A program made the translations under genes and the position numbers. Shown piece after piece: positions 46,822-57,548 of a stretch of 64,000 bases of DNA. The notes beneath the pieces were generated by a model that did no database searches, was not told the origin of the DNA, and was given only the letters and a program-made list of their open reading frames with translations. Location of the stretch: positions 1-64,000 of the forward strand of contig ML210245.1 of the NCBI GenBank assembly GCA_004369085.1. Direction: 5' to 3'. Position 1 is the first letter of the stretch; each line of letters opens with the position of its first letter. This stretch comes from Coprinopsis marcescibilis (lineage: Eukaryota; Basidiomycota; Agaricomycetes; Agaricales; Psathyrellaceae).

Positions 46822-48043
46822 CGCCAGTCTTGGAGTGGTAATACGAGAAGCAAAGGCGTAACATTGAACAAATCGTCGCGACTTGTGGCAGAAAGAATCC
46901 CACCGGCAAATGCCGATGATTGGCTAAGCCCTTGACAGGGGCGTCGCGTAGGGTCATGTGTCGCGTTTTCCAGATTAGAGCAAGATTAGACTCCAACAAT
47001 AGAAATACATGTAAGGCGCTCCATTTAGTGAACGCCTTAGATCCCCCGAACTTACCCATTTCCAATGATTAGAACTCTGTTGGCAGATGCCATAGATTAT
47101 TACTCACACCTAACTTCCGAGAATGCGAGTTCGCCTGGACAGTTCCAAGGTATGAGTCACGGTCAACTTTCAAGCAACCCAAGTCATACATCGGTACACA
47201 ACGCAGTGCCTCGATGATGATCATATCCTACATACTGGCAGGCGAAGAATTAGATGATATCTGCCTCTCTGTTTTATATTTCGGGTAACCCCGGTGGCTG
47301 TGGTTTCCTCTCTCAGCTCCATATTCCATATCTTGAAGTCGAATATCTGCCTTGGCCTTGCTGAAGCGAGCGTTTCTAAAGAGCCTCGGAGAAAGAATCT
47401 ACAGCTTTAAGTATCCATTACCCTTTTTCAACGCGAGGACACGCCTATTCAATTGGCCTTTGACCAGGGCGTCAGCATTAACGATTTGTATGATATATAT
47501 TACTTATGTACCGACGATGCGCCACAATCCTGTGCGAGGTCATAACGTCTCTGTGATAGTGTCTAGTTGAACTCAGCCTGTGTGAGACGGACGGCATACC
47601 CGGGCTCGCGAGCACTCTTCACATTTGTCCCCGCACATGACTCCACGGGTTCTACTTTCTGTTACAAAGGAATCAAGAAATACAATCACGAACACCACAT
47701 ACTATCTGCGCCATCGGCTCTGGACAACGACATGCTGATCCTAGAATCGTTCAGAATTCTGATATGCCTCTAAGTCAATTCAAATACGACGATATCAATG
47801 TCTCAGGCGCATCATGGATCAGCGCTAATTCCCTGATTTGCTCGAGCAAGCATTGCCTTGCCCAAATACAATGTTCCCGACCGCGGAGGGGATGATGCAT
47901 CGCAGTTACTCCGCCTTAGCCCATGCGTTGCGCTTGGTCGGCCGACTCTGTTTCTCGGCTTCAAAGGAGTATAAATGTGCTTAACTTGAAATTTGATCAT
48001 TACCCCATACTACAGAGTATTCACCACTACGAGGATCGCAAAC
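46822..48043. other. Intergenic region
   Basis: No gene in about 1.2 kb. Short GATTAGA repeats at 46970-46990 and a TATA box near the right end. Confidence 0.4.
47970..47976 (+). promoter_or_regulatory. TATA box of the multi-pass membrane protein gene
   Basis: TATAAAT, 74 bp before the ATG at 48044. Confidence 0.5.
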
Positions 48044-49312
48044 ATGGAACGGCAATATATGTCTATAGCAGAGATGGATCGATTCAGGGAGCTTACCCGA
48101 TCGCTTGTCAACAGTACTTACGCCAGTATCAACATATATCTCGCCGTTTCAGGTATATTCTATCTTGCTCTGGCCTTGTCTTGAAGCTGAATAAAACATA
48201 GGAATCCAACTATTTATATTCCTCCATATCCTCGTGATCTTTCTCGGGGCATCTGGAGACGTTAGACGCTCACAGAAGCTATATGTTACCTTCAGTGGTC
48301 TCCTCTGCTCATGCTTCATGGTGGTTGCTATTTTGCGGAGTGTGGAGGTTGGGACGGGTTTAGTCATGTTCAGAAGCTTCTATGAAGCGATGCAACATGC
48401 TTCGAAGACCCGGCTTCCTGCGACATCGGTGATAGAACAGGTATTTGCACTGATGCTGCAGTCATTGGGAGAAGGAGTCCTGGTATGAATTCGTTTCTCC
48501 TGCGCGATGAGTTTCTGACCATGGTCCGTGCGCGCAGCTGTACCGATGCTACATTATCTGGAGAAATAGAAAGGTCATGCTGCTGCTTCCTGTCACGCTT
48601 TACGTGGCATCCGCAGGTAAATCAAGATTCAGCCCAGACCTCATCAAAATGTTCTATGCAATCTAACGCAGATTCACATTTTACAGCGGTGGGCATCGTC
48701 GCCCTCGTCCTATTCATTAGCACTGTTAACAACGATCGAGCCTCGGGAGACATTCTGCACAAGGGTCGACTTGCAGCCGCATATTATCTCCTCAGCGTCA
48801 GCGTCAACTGCACCACCACGGGGCTGATCGCCTGGCCTATCATCCGTATGCGACGCGAAATGCGGAAGGTCAGCGCCAATACGCCGTTTGACGTCTCAAA
48901 TGTCCACGCAAAAACGTACACACACGTCCTCTCAATTCTCGCAGAGTCTGCTCTCCCATTCACGCTGGTGGGGATGGTTTCTGCTGCGCTTGTGGTGATC
49001 CTCGCATCGTTCCCTGCCTCAAGAGATGCAATTGCAACGCTGCCAATTGCTAATGCCATTTGGGTGTGCGCTTGTGTAAGTTTTGATTTGTTAGAGAGTG
49101 TTTAGTGACTAATTTTGGGATGTTTTACTATCTAGGCCCTGGCACCTCAGTTGATCATTTTCCGCGTAGCGGTTGGACAGTCGTGGACTAGAAACCCAAC
49201 TGCTTTAATGACGACTCTTTCGAGGCCGTCGTTTGTTGAGCCTGGAAGGGTGCTCGAGGAGGATATAGAGGACATCGGATCGCCCGCCTTACCTAGCCTG
49301 GGAAATAGGTAG
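48044..49312 (+). CDS. Multi-pass (about 7 TM) membrane protein of unknown function
   Basis: Exons 48044-48152, 48202-48482, 48538-48616, 48687-49075 and 49136-49312 give 344 aa. At least six hydrophobic segments are visible: near YASINIYLAV, LFIFLHILVIFL, LLCSCFMVVAIL, LLLPVTLYVASA, VGIVALVLFIS, LLSVSVNCTTTGLIAW, FTLVGMVSAALVVILA and the region before the last exon. The motif LYRCYIIWRNRKVMLLPV marks a large Agaricomycete family of seven-helix-like membrane proteins with unknown function; it is not a STE3 pheromone receptor. The C-terminal tail is short and acidic. It lies between the two strands' membrane-protein copies. Confidence 0.82.
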
Positions 49313-49663
49313 TCTGGATGCGGTTCTATGACTCAGATAATTATTTAAACTATGAAACCCTTTGTTGGGTACTGGTACAGCCGGCACAGTCGATCATGGT
49401 GCCAAGGGCAGTCTGTAGAGCTCTTGGTACAGCCTACCTTCTTGGGCGTTCCGTTATCGCTGCATTGCAAATCCATTTATTTATTGTGGTATCCTCGTAG
49501 CTCATCTTGAATGCCGTAGCCTAGTGGCCCAGAAACGGTGATATTCCTTTTGGCAAACGTAATATGTCTTCCGACTTTCCGGTGTACAGCTTCACCGCCA
49601 GGGCTGAGTGATAAAGCTTGGAAGACACTGGCTCTTGTACCATTTCCCCATCTTTTCTTTGAT
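49313..49663. other. Intergenic region
   Basis: Short flank before copy 5. Nothing recognised. Confidence 0.35.
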
Positions 49664-50425
49664 ATGAGCGCCACCTCTATTGACGACTCGGACCCTTCCA
49701 TCTTCTACGATGGTGCAAACTGGTCGACTTTGCAAGACGATACAACAAACGCCAACTTCAAAGGCACACTCAGTTGGACGGAAAATGCCAACGCGGTTGC
49801 TGAATTCAGCTTCACAGGTTCGTGGTACTGTCTATACTTCCTATACAAGCCCAACTCAGTAATCCTCGTGTTACAAGGTACTGGAGTTGAAGTTTATGGC
49901 GACATTTCAGCCACGTCCCCAGATGAAGAATATTACACATGGAGAGCAACCTTCACGCTGGACAATGGAAACCACACTAGATTTCCGCCGTTCACGACAA
50001 GTCGCGACACCCTTACAGACTCGGAAAATCTCCGACGAGCGCTGTTCTACGAGGCACGCGACGTCTCCGAGCTCGACCAGCCCCATACACTTCGAATTGA
50101 GAACCTCGACGGCGGACCGCAGATATTTTTTGCGTTGGATGAGTTCAAACTCATATATGTGAACCGCAGCCCAGTACCCACAGTGACAACCCGTCGCCCT
50201 AGCATTCCGATCGGTACCGCGAAAGGCCATTTCAGAGATGCGAATGGAAGTGTTGGTGATCAGGGCGAGGAGGGTGCGTCCACGGGTGCTATTGTTGGAG
50301 GAGTGATTGGTGGTCTGGTGGTCTTAATTGCGATAGCGGGGGGTATATTTTACATGATGAAGCGAAAGAGGGCACGACGACATGTTCTGGAGTCCGAAAT
50401 CAAGACTTATCCTCAATTAATATGA
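49664..50425 (+). CDS. Single-pass membrane protein, beta-domain family, copy 5
   Basis: Exons 49664-49817 and 49878-50425 give 233 aa. The N-terminus starts SATSIDDSDPSIFYDGANWS and shows AVAEFSFT|GTGVEVYGDI with the phase 1 intron at the family position. It then has ALFYEARDVSELDQPHTLRI and IFFALDEFKLIYV, a short stalk, the membrane span GAIVGGVIGGLVVLIAIAGGIF and KRKRARR. It ends soon after the span with a 20-residue tail, lacking the third exon seen in copies 1, 2 and 4. It sits on the opposite strand from copies 1-4. Confidence 0.85.
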   Translation: MSATSIDDSDPSIFYDGANWSTLQDDTTNANFKGTLSWTENANAVAEFSFTGSWYCLYFLYKPNSVILVLQGTGVEVYGDISATSPDEEYYTWRATFTLDNGNHTRFPPFTTSRDTLTDSENLRRALFYEARDVSELDQPHTLRIENLDGGPQIFFALDEFKLIYVNRSPVPTVTTRRPSIPIGTAKGHFRDANGSVGDQGEEGASTGAIVGGVIGGLVVLIAIAGGIFYMMKRKRARRHVLESEIKTYPQLI

Positions 50426-50814
50426 GCGTGAAGGTACTTGAACTGGCTTTGATGTCTCTATGCTTATACAGTTAACTTCTACTTCCGTATTGATTTTAAA
50501 CTATAACTTGATTAATCCGAGTCAGACGAAGCGGAACGAGTTTGGTGCGTCCAAGCAGGGCTGTCCCTGCCATTTGGAGAACTATGGGGCTCAAGGCCAA
50601 AAGACAGCTGATACGCCCATCACATTCATCAGAATATGATATTAATATTTGCCTTTCTTCTTCATCCAGACGTCAGCGGCAATGCTCTTGGTGACAGGCG
50701 GATGATTATTTTGGTCTTTACCAATTGTTACCTTTGCACCTTTTCACACAAGCGAGTTCTCTTTTTACCCGTGTCCTAACCACAGTCTCCCAAGGGCTTT
50801 GATCAACGACATCG
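50426..50814. other. Flank between copy 5 and truncated copy
   Basis: No coding sequence recognised. It may contain decayed remains of the missing beta domain of the next copy. Confidence 0.3.
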
Positions 50815-51069
50815 ATGTCGAGCCCCTCCCAGTCGGCCATACTACTACCAACTTCCCTCGAACTCCCATTTGTTCCAACGTCTTCACCCAGCAACGGGAG
50901 GCCTCCTTCTGCCAATAACCGCTACGTTCCCCAGATAGTCGGAGGCGTTCTGGGTGGGCTGGCACTGATAGCCATCACTATCCTGGTCACACTTGCTGTC
51001 CTTCGGCGCAGACGTAGGAGTGTTACACTGAGAGAGATGAAAGCTGAAGGAGAATTGAGGAAGGTGTGA
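50815..51069 (+). pseudogene. Truncated membrane-protein copy 6 (stalk, TM and tail only)
   Basis: An 84-codon frame from the ATG at 50815 gives a Ser/Pro stalk, the span QIVGGVLGGLALIAITILVTLAVL and RRRRRS plus a short charged tail. It matches the C-terminal half of the family, including the GGVLGGLA motif, but the beta domain is absent. It could be a relic from partial duplication, or a short expressed membrane peptide. Confidence 0.65.
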
Positions 51070-51821
51070 AGGCATCGCTATCGTGGAGGAATTTTGAGCA
51101 TGGTCCGTTCGCTTTACGGATGGTGTAGGTCCGCTCAGTGCGTTATGTGGTTGGGCAAAGGTGGTTCTGACAATTTACTGTTAGGTTCCGGTTGTGGGTG
51201 GGTTCCACGCCAGGGCTTGGCAGGGCTCAATGTGCAGAGGGTGGTCCATCAATGATCCACTCGAACGCAGCTGGCACTATTGCAGAAAACAGGGACCCTC
51301 TCTTGGTGTCCTCGAGAGCGGCTATAGCAACGTCGGTGACGCTCGATGTATCAACGTGGCATCGCTTGAGAGATCAAAGATGTCACTGCACTGCCTCGGC
51401 ACAAAGATGGCGCCCCCGTGTAGTAGCCATGAAGCGGCGCCAGCCCGGCGCTGCCAGTGGCCATAGCATCATTATTTCCATTGTTCTGCTCAATGCAATA
51501 TGGCCCATACTCATGTCATTTAGGCCCGATTGGGACTCGAAGTCTCGAACAATGCAAATTGTCTGTCAAGTTGTATCTAGGTGTCTGTGCATTTCTACGC
51601 ACGGGGCTCCTGGATACGGACGTAGGGACTGGTGCCATCAAGTGCGCCATTTTTTGGCCTGGGTGCATGTATAAAAGGAAAGCGCGAAGGCAGAGAGAGA
51701 GAGAGACCTCAGAAAATCCTTGTGTTTGCTTTTCTCACCTCACTCGCACTACCACTTCGGTACAACATAATCTCTATTCGACAACCTACTCTGTCATTCG
51801 ACTGGACTCGATCAAAGAACA
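51070..51821. other. Promoter region of TATA gene K
   Basis: Contains a segment at 51459-51479 that matches 53197-53217 at 18 of 21 positions, a TATA box at 51670, and the 5'-UTR motif at 51798-51811 shared with the next gene. Confidence 0.5.
51670..51676 (+). promoter_or_regulatory. TATA box
   Basis: TATAAAA, 152 bp before the ATG at 51822. Confidence 0.65.
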
Positions 51822-52496
51822 ATGGAAATGGAAGAAATTTGCAATCTGCTTGGAACCTCTGACTGTAACGCGTATAAGTTTCCGGCGGGCTATTGGAGGT
51901 CCTTGAGGATTCTTGATAGTTCAGGTGTACCAATTGAATTCCCTGAAGATGACGATGAGGAGGAAATGGAAGCATTCGATGCCAACGATGGTAGCTTGCA
52001 GGACACGGATACAGAAGCGGTCGAAGGCTACGATCCAACGTCTTTTGGAAGCCTCCCAGAGATCTCCGACATAGAGGCTGCCGCCAGTTCATTTACAGAA
52101 GGGGTCGAATGCTACGATCCAACGTATTTTGGCAGACCCCCACAGATCTCCGCCATAGAGGCTGCCACCAGTTCATTCAGAGAAGTCTGCAACATTTGCA
52201 CTCCTCCATGCCCCCCGCGAGACCCACTCCCCGACGACCTCGACCACTGCATGTGCGAAAACTTTGGATATCATATGGGCTCATGGGCTTTGTCTATTCC
52301 ACAGGACGAACTGTACAAATTCTATTGCGACGGAAAAATTCCAATCGGCGTCTATATTGCTGCATCATCCACTGAGGGCGAGAGAGTTGAAGCTCAATCC
52401 TCTTCGTGGGTTTCGGATATGCTTTTGTCCATGCCCTCAAATGGCACCCCGTTTCATCCGTTTGAAGAAAGTACACTCTCCATCCCTTCGGGATGA
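51822..52496 (+). CDS. Acidic protein of unknown function with an internal duplication
   Basis: One exon, 224 aa. An acidic run (EFPEDDDEEEMEAF) precedes two adjacent copies of a 28-residue unit, VEGYDPTSFGSLPEISDIEAAASS and VECYDPTYFGRPPQISAIEAATSS. A Cys-rich patch (CNICTPPCPP...CMCEN) then leads into a Trp/Tyr-containing C-terminal half. There is no signal peptide or membrane span. A TATA box and a CT-rich leader, plus sequence shared with the promoter of the gene at 53633, suggest both come from duplication of an upstream control region. Family unknown. Confidence 0.7.
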   Translation: MEMEEICNLLGTSDCNAYKFPAGYWRSLRILDSSGVPIEFPEDDDEEEMEAFDANDGSLQDTDTEAVEGYDPTSFGSLPEISDIEAAASSFTEGVECYDPTYFGRPPQISAIEAATSSFREVCNICTPPCPPRDPLPDDLDHCMCENFGYHMGSWALSIPQDELYKFYCDGKIPIGVYIAASSTEGERVEAQSSSWVSDMLLSMPSNGTPFHPFEESTLSIPSG

Positions 52497-53632
52497 GAGT
52501 GGAAGACATGGATCCCCCATTATATTATTGCGCTTCTGCCTTCTGCCTTATGCTTATGAATATACTCCATTTCATTTATTAAAATGTGAAGCGACTGCAA
52601 GTTAGAATGTGAAGTTTCAAGAGGCTGTTAAGCGATTGGCGTTTGGTCTGGCGACACGGCAATGGGTATGATAGATGCAACTCAAGCGATGCTGCCCTTT
52701 TTCTAGCCCTCGTCGGCCACCGAGGCATGACAAGCCGAGACGTCGTAACGATTCACTTGTCTCAGAACACCATACTAGATAATAGATTATGTTTTTCTGA
52801 AAATTCCTTTAGAAATGTAATCCTCCCAATAAAGCTCGCACAGACAAAATTTGAGGCACTGGAATAAATTCCCAGAACTCAGTTACTCAATGGTTCGAGT
52901 ATTCTGCGCGCAAGCCTGCCGAATCACAAGGCCAATACGGTCTGGATCAAATTTCCCGAGTACTATTTTGCGCTGACTACGTCGCGCCTTACAGATGAGC
53001 CATGGAGACTGATGCTCTGCTGTTACCTCGTTGCAGCGTCCAGTCCATCCAATTGGCCACAAAGAGGTCTTATCGTATAAGCTTTAGCGCCCAAACAGCG
53101 GAGTGCAGCTATAGTGAGATACAGGGGAGGATGGCAGGTCCGTTGCTGTCAAGGTTGCGACATTCTGTCTACAATAGCGGCAGTGCGTTGAAAAACGGCC
53201 ATAGCACCATCATCTCCCTGGTCCCACTGTTTTTACTGACTACAGCTGACTACAGGCTCGGATATATACAGGTAATGCCGTCCATAATTGTGCACACTAG
53301 TCACGCACCAAGCACCACAGCCTGTCACAGAGTGGTAGTGGTATCTGACCCTACTACGAGTCATGCAACGTCATGACGAGACAATTCCAATGCCTGAACA
53401 ACTCGGTCCTTCTGGCAACATGGTAGGTCCAACTGGTGTGATACTGTGGTGGTACCTCGGGTATAAAAAGAGGGCAGAAACCGGGGGGTACAATAGGGAT
53501 TTTCCACCAATCTTCCCCACTAACACCACACTACCCCTCCCACATACTCTATCTAACAGACCACTCCAAGTGCTACTCGACTGGACTCGAAGACCACTGC
53601 TATATTTTCAACGCTTAAATCGAACACAAGAA
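52497..53632. other. Intergenic region with promoter of gene L
   Basis: Holds promoter sequence homologous to that of the gene at 51822: 53197-53217, a TATA box at 53462 and the 14-nt motif at 53577-53590. Other open frames here look non-coding. Confidence 0.5.
53462..53468 (+). promoter_or_regulatory. TATA box
   Basis: TATAAAA within GGTATAAAAAGAGG, 171 bp before the ATG at 53633. Confidence 0.65.
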
Positions 53633-54022
53633 ATGCAAACCGTTGCTGCCATCTCCGCAATGTTCGAGCGTGCGCTACACCGCGCGCCTCATGTGCAGGA
53701 TGAATACTTGCCGCAGCCAATGGATGTTGACCATATTGACCATATTGACCCTATTGTCGACCCTATCGCTTCCTGGGTCTATGATCGAGATGGCGACGTA
53801 ATCATGGAATACGGACCATCGGGGAAAGATATTGCGCCGACTAAGCGCGGTCGCTCCGCCAACAATAAGAGATCCACTCATCTACCTGCCGCTAAACCTC
53901 TACCTGCCTTTAAACTTCTACCCGCCACTAAACCTCTACCTGGCCCTGATGGCCCCCAGCATCGCGCTGTCCGACCCCTCCCGCAGAGTCGGCTTCGCAA
54001 AAGAGACATCCAAATGCATTGA
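53633..54022 (+). CDS. Small basic-tailed protein of unknown function
   Basis: From the ATG at 53633 the frame gives 129 aa. It begins QTVAAISAMFERALHRAPH, then has DVDHIDHIDPIVDPI from tandem GACCATATT repeats, WVYDRDGDVIMEYGPSGKD, and a C-terminal set of Lys-Pro-Leu-Pro-Ala repeats (AAKPLPAFKLLPATKPLPG) before a basic end. No membrane segment. An upstream in-frame ATG at 53363 would place the TATA box inside the coding region, so I start at 53633. It shares promoter elements but no protein similarity with the gene at 51822. Confidence 0.6.
   Translation: MQTVAAISAMFERALHRAPHVQDEYLPQPMDVDHIDHIDPIVDPIASWVYDRDGDVIMEYGPSGKDIAPTKRGRSANNKRSTHLPAAKPLPAFKLLPATKPLPGPDGPQHRAVRPLPQSRLRKRDIQMH
53881..53945 (+). 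repeat. Imperfect 18-nt tandem repeat
   Basis: About 3.5 copies of a unit close to CTGCCGCTAAACCTCTAC encode the Lys-Pro-Leu-Pro repeat in the gene at 53633. Confidence 0.7.
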
Positions 54023-54536
54023 AGAAATGGTGATAAAGTGCTACATATTCGGATTCGTCGAAGAAACCCGATTGGATATTTCAGGCAGTCTCAACGGAAG
54101 CATTGCAGCACTGCATGCCTAGCTGATGGCCTATCCTGCCAGAATTGCTGCTCTGGGCGCTAAGCTCGCCGCACCGCCGCGCATTTCCTGTTCCCTTCAA
54201 GTGCAAAGTTTGCTTGCTATGATTTTAGAACGTATGGAGGTTTAACTAACAGTTTCATATCTCATGGCGCGACTAATCCGACGTATCTGTATATATACCC
54301 TTTATATATATGCTTCTCGCCTATGTTTTAATGAAAACGCCAGTTTATTGGAACCTTGCCGAGAAACGGCCGACAGTGGGTACATATTGAATCGGAGAAA
54401 GGTATTCCGGGAGTTACCGTCGGTAGCAATTGCGACGTCACAGGTCCGACGCGCTGCCAGCGTTTCTATCCGTCCCACATTTTCCTTTCCTTCCTCCCCG
54501 TTCCTATCCTTCTCAAACGCCCAAAAAGCCTTCAAA
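54023..54536. other. Intergenic region
   Basis: 5' flank of the cyclophilin gene; AT-rich TATATA runs near 54289-54310 and a pyrimidine-rich leader just before the ATG. Confidence 0.4.
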
Positions 54537-55684
54537 ATGGCCAGCACATTTGCACTCCGTAGACTCGCACAACAACCCTTGCGAGCAGGGCGTGTCCAGT
54601 GGGCCCAGCGCAGCTTCTACTCGACTGAAAAAAATAACGCGTACGGGTCTTCCTTCACCTCCTCCTCGTCGTCGCTTGCTAGGATTGCAGTTGTGGGAGC
54701 GACCGCTGCAGGTGGGCTCGTCGCCTACAACCTTCTTAGCGGCGACTATCCCGGAACTGTGTATGCTGACTCTCCTGCCTTCTCTGCCTCGTCCTTTGCG
54801 ACCGCCAACTCGCTCGATGAACCTGCTACTTTGCTGGCCTTTAACTGGTTTGGCTGGTGGCCTTTTGGTCGTGGATCATCCGGGTCTGCCTCTTCGTCGA
54901 CGGATGCGACACCCGAAACCGCTGCTCCTCCGACCAAACGTGATTTAAGCAGAGCGAAGGTTTACGTGCGTATTCGAGCCCCTCTGACGTGCAACTGGGA
55001 CTAATTTCTGTGCTTGGACAGTTCGATATTGCTGTTGACAACCAACCCGCTGGCAGAATCGTGTTCAAGCTCTATGACGATGTTGTGCCCAGGACCGCTC
55101 GCAACTTCCGTGAGCTCGCTACTGGCGAACATGGGTTTGGCTACGCCAGAAGCCCCTTCCACCGTATCATCCCCGATGTATGGTGCTCTCTTTTCGGCGA
55201 TATGAACGTAATCTGACGCGATTTAACGTATGTTCGCAGTTCATGCTCCAGGGTGGAGACTTCACCCGTCAGAACGGTACTGGTGGAAAGTCGATCTACG
55301 GTGAAAAGTTTGCTGGTACGTATCTCTCCAACTGCCTCAAATGTACCCACTTATGCCTTGGAATCATAGATGAGAACTTCATCTTGAAGCATGACAAGGT
55401 TGGACTTCTCTCGATGGCCAACGCTGGACCCAACACCAATGGAAGCCAGTTCTTCATCACTACCGTCAAGACTCCTTGGGTGGGTTTGGAACTTGTATAC
55501 AGACAACACCGTCACTAACCTCTTCAACTCGCTATCATAGCTCAACGGCAAGCACACTGTCTTTGGAGAAGTTGTTGAGGGCATGGATGTCGTGAGAGCG
55601 GTTGAGGCACTTGGTTCGCCCAACGGACGTCCCAAGAAGCAGGTCACCGTCAGCGCGGCTGGTGTCTTGGACCAGGTCGACTAA
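54537..55684 (+). CDS. Mitochondrial cyclophilin (peptidyl-prolyl cis-trans isomerase)
   Basis: Exons 54537-54965, 55022-55177, 55240-55315, 55370-55479 and 55541-55684 give 304 aa. The first exon encodes a basic, Ser-rich presequence ([28 protein letters not shown]) and a hydrophobic segment ([18 protein letters not shown]), suggesting mitochondrial import and perhaps an inner-membrane anchor. The isomerase domain covers residues 144-304 with the catalytic [26 protein letters not shown] and the cyclosporin-binding Trp in [13 protein letters not shown]. Cyclophilins speed proline isomerisation during folding; this one may act in the matrix or intermembrane space. The long first-exon extension is unusual. 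Confidence 0.92.
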
Positions 55685-56149
55685 TCTACAGGAACATAGT
55701 ATAACTCGTGGCGTGGATATCATCCTCGGTGTTGGTTAGATTTATCCGCCCCCAGCATCTCATAATTAATCGGTATTCTCCCTGCACTGCTTAATCAAAC
55801 CCTTTAATCCTAATCCCGGCGCTGTACATGGGCCGTCTCGCCGTCTGTGGATGTGTGCATTGGTGAGTTGTTGACAAAAAATATTTCTCGATGGTACTCT
55901 GTGCTACTCTGCGTTCGCCCAGGCGTTTTTTGAAACTCTGGGCTGGTTGGCGACTGGGAGGCAGTGGACTCCGATCCCTTCGCCTGCTGTGGTTCTCGAA
56001 CGGGGATAGGTCTCGCGACGCATTAGCCTCTACATACTTACTCTCCAAAGCCTCGAGTTATTGCAGTCCCTTGATGGTATGCAATTCGGAGCTGCGGGCT
56101 TTGGGGTGAGAGCTGGGGAACGGGGCGAGTTTCCAGTAATGTATGTGCC

Positions 56150-56256
56150 GATGTTCCTGAGGCTGCGCAGCACTTGGTTAAAGGGTTGGAGATTTAGCCA
56201 CACTTTTATTCGTGATGATGTTCCCGAGGCTGTGCAGCATTTTGTGGAGGGTTCTT
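56150..56256 (+). repeat. Imperfect direct repeat, possibly coding relic
   Basis: Units at 56150-56189 and 56217-56256 both read DVPEA(A/V)QH(L/F)V(K/E)G in the plus strand. The first is followed by a stop a few codons on; the second ends at TGA. A decayed duplicated exon is possible. Confidence 0.45.
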
Positions 56257-57407
56257 GAGTTGGTCCCATTCGTTGTGCAGCTTCAATGGTGCTTCGATGT
56301 TACTTGATTTATCTGTTTCGCATCCACATCCACCTGGATCCATGACAACCTTGCTTTTGTCGCTCTGAGTAAATTGTAGATGAATAAAGACCATAGTGTC
56401 TAGTACTTGTGCTTGTCCCGAATTCCATTAACATCCAACGACTATTTAGGGGGCAAATAACCTCAGGAGCCAGGATTACGGGTAGGAGGGACATCAAAGT
56501 GACAGATGAATTTGAACGCACAAGTACTTTGTGGGCTGGTGTACGGAGGTTAGCGGATATAGTCAGTAGTCACAAGACGTTACCTAAGAATATCATCCGT
56601 TGGCAAAGGGCACACTTATGTACATATACTTGATGCTGCTATGCGTTATTTATGAATTTCAATCGTGTTTGGAATCCATTTAATTCGTACACGCCTAGAC
56701 CTGATAACGACACTATTCTTTCGAGAGATTCTGAGTAGCGGCAAGGCTGTTCCTGAGTTTTTGTAAGCCTTTTAGCCTGTGTACATACCAGTGAAAGAAT
56801 GGAGAGGATGTAACAAGTACCACCGGACCTACAGAACCCCTCCTCACAAGGCGATCCTTCGTTGCCCTCTGCACTGCTTTAGCATAGCATTGCCGTCCGC
56901 GACTAACGGGCTTGGCATCACTCACCGGCTATGCAAGTGATCACCGATAAGAATATGCCTCAGCAGCAAGGCACCTCGTCCAAGAGGATCATCTGTCCGC
57001 GATACCCGACCTCAGAAGTACTTGCCAGTAATTTGTAACCCATAAGTGCTGGTAGTTTTTTGGGCGCCCTTGTCAGCGGTATCTTTTTGAAAGCAAAGGT
57101 TGAACATTCAATATCCGTAATGGACCCAGATCAACGGGACTGGCCATGAGGGTTACATGCTTGAAGCAAGCCCACAGTCGTCAGTTATCTCGCGTGACTG
57201 TAGGGTGGCCCCGATTGGACTGCATACCAGCTCCGCAAACCACGAAATAACGTACCGCACCCTACCTTGAACACTGGACAGACTCTTGGGGACCTCCCGT
57301 AGTGCCCGTTCTGACGCCCAGCACTCGTCCGAGTTTACCGACGCAACGCTCCCTGGCGGAAATATCTGAAACGTACATCCGCCGCGCCTTGTCAGGTCAA
57401 TTGTATG

Positions 57408-57414
57408 TATAAAA
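57408..57414 (+). promoter_or_regulatory. TATA box of cupredoxin gene
   Basis: TATAAAA, 141 bp before the ATG at 57549. Confidence 0.6.
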
Positions 57415-57548
57415 GCTGAGTGAGCGGAACCATTGATTGTTCATCAGGTTTCCTGTCTTTCTTCCTCTCCTCTCTAATCTTCCTTTCCTAGGTGCTTGGG
57501 CCTCTTTTACGACTTTAGACTTACGAATCGTTCCATCGGCTGCCTATC

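Larger units (their letters stand above)
55685..57548. other. Long intergenic region
   Basis: No gene supported over about 1.9 kb. It holds an imperfect 40-nt direct repeat (56150/56217) and the TATA box of the cupredoxin gene. A minus frame at 55791-56048 is weakly protein-like. Confidence 0.4.

Noticed and set aside
46279..46935. Plus-strand frame opposite the CxxC gene
   Set aside because: Antisense shadow. The hydrophobic repeats come from the complement of the Leu/Glu repeat.
53363..53632. Upstream start for the gene at 53633
   Set aside because: It would put the TATA box and shared 5'-UTR motif inside the coding region.
54264..54536. In-frame upstream extension of the cyclophilin from an ATG at 54264
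   Set aside because: The extension is AT-rich and not protein-like. The ATG at 54537 gives a normal mitochondrial presequence after a pyrimidine-rich leader.
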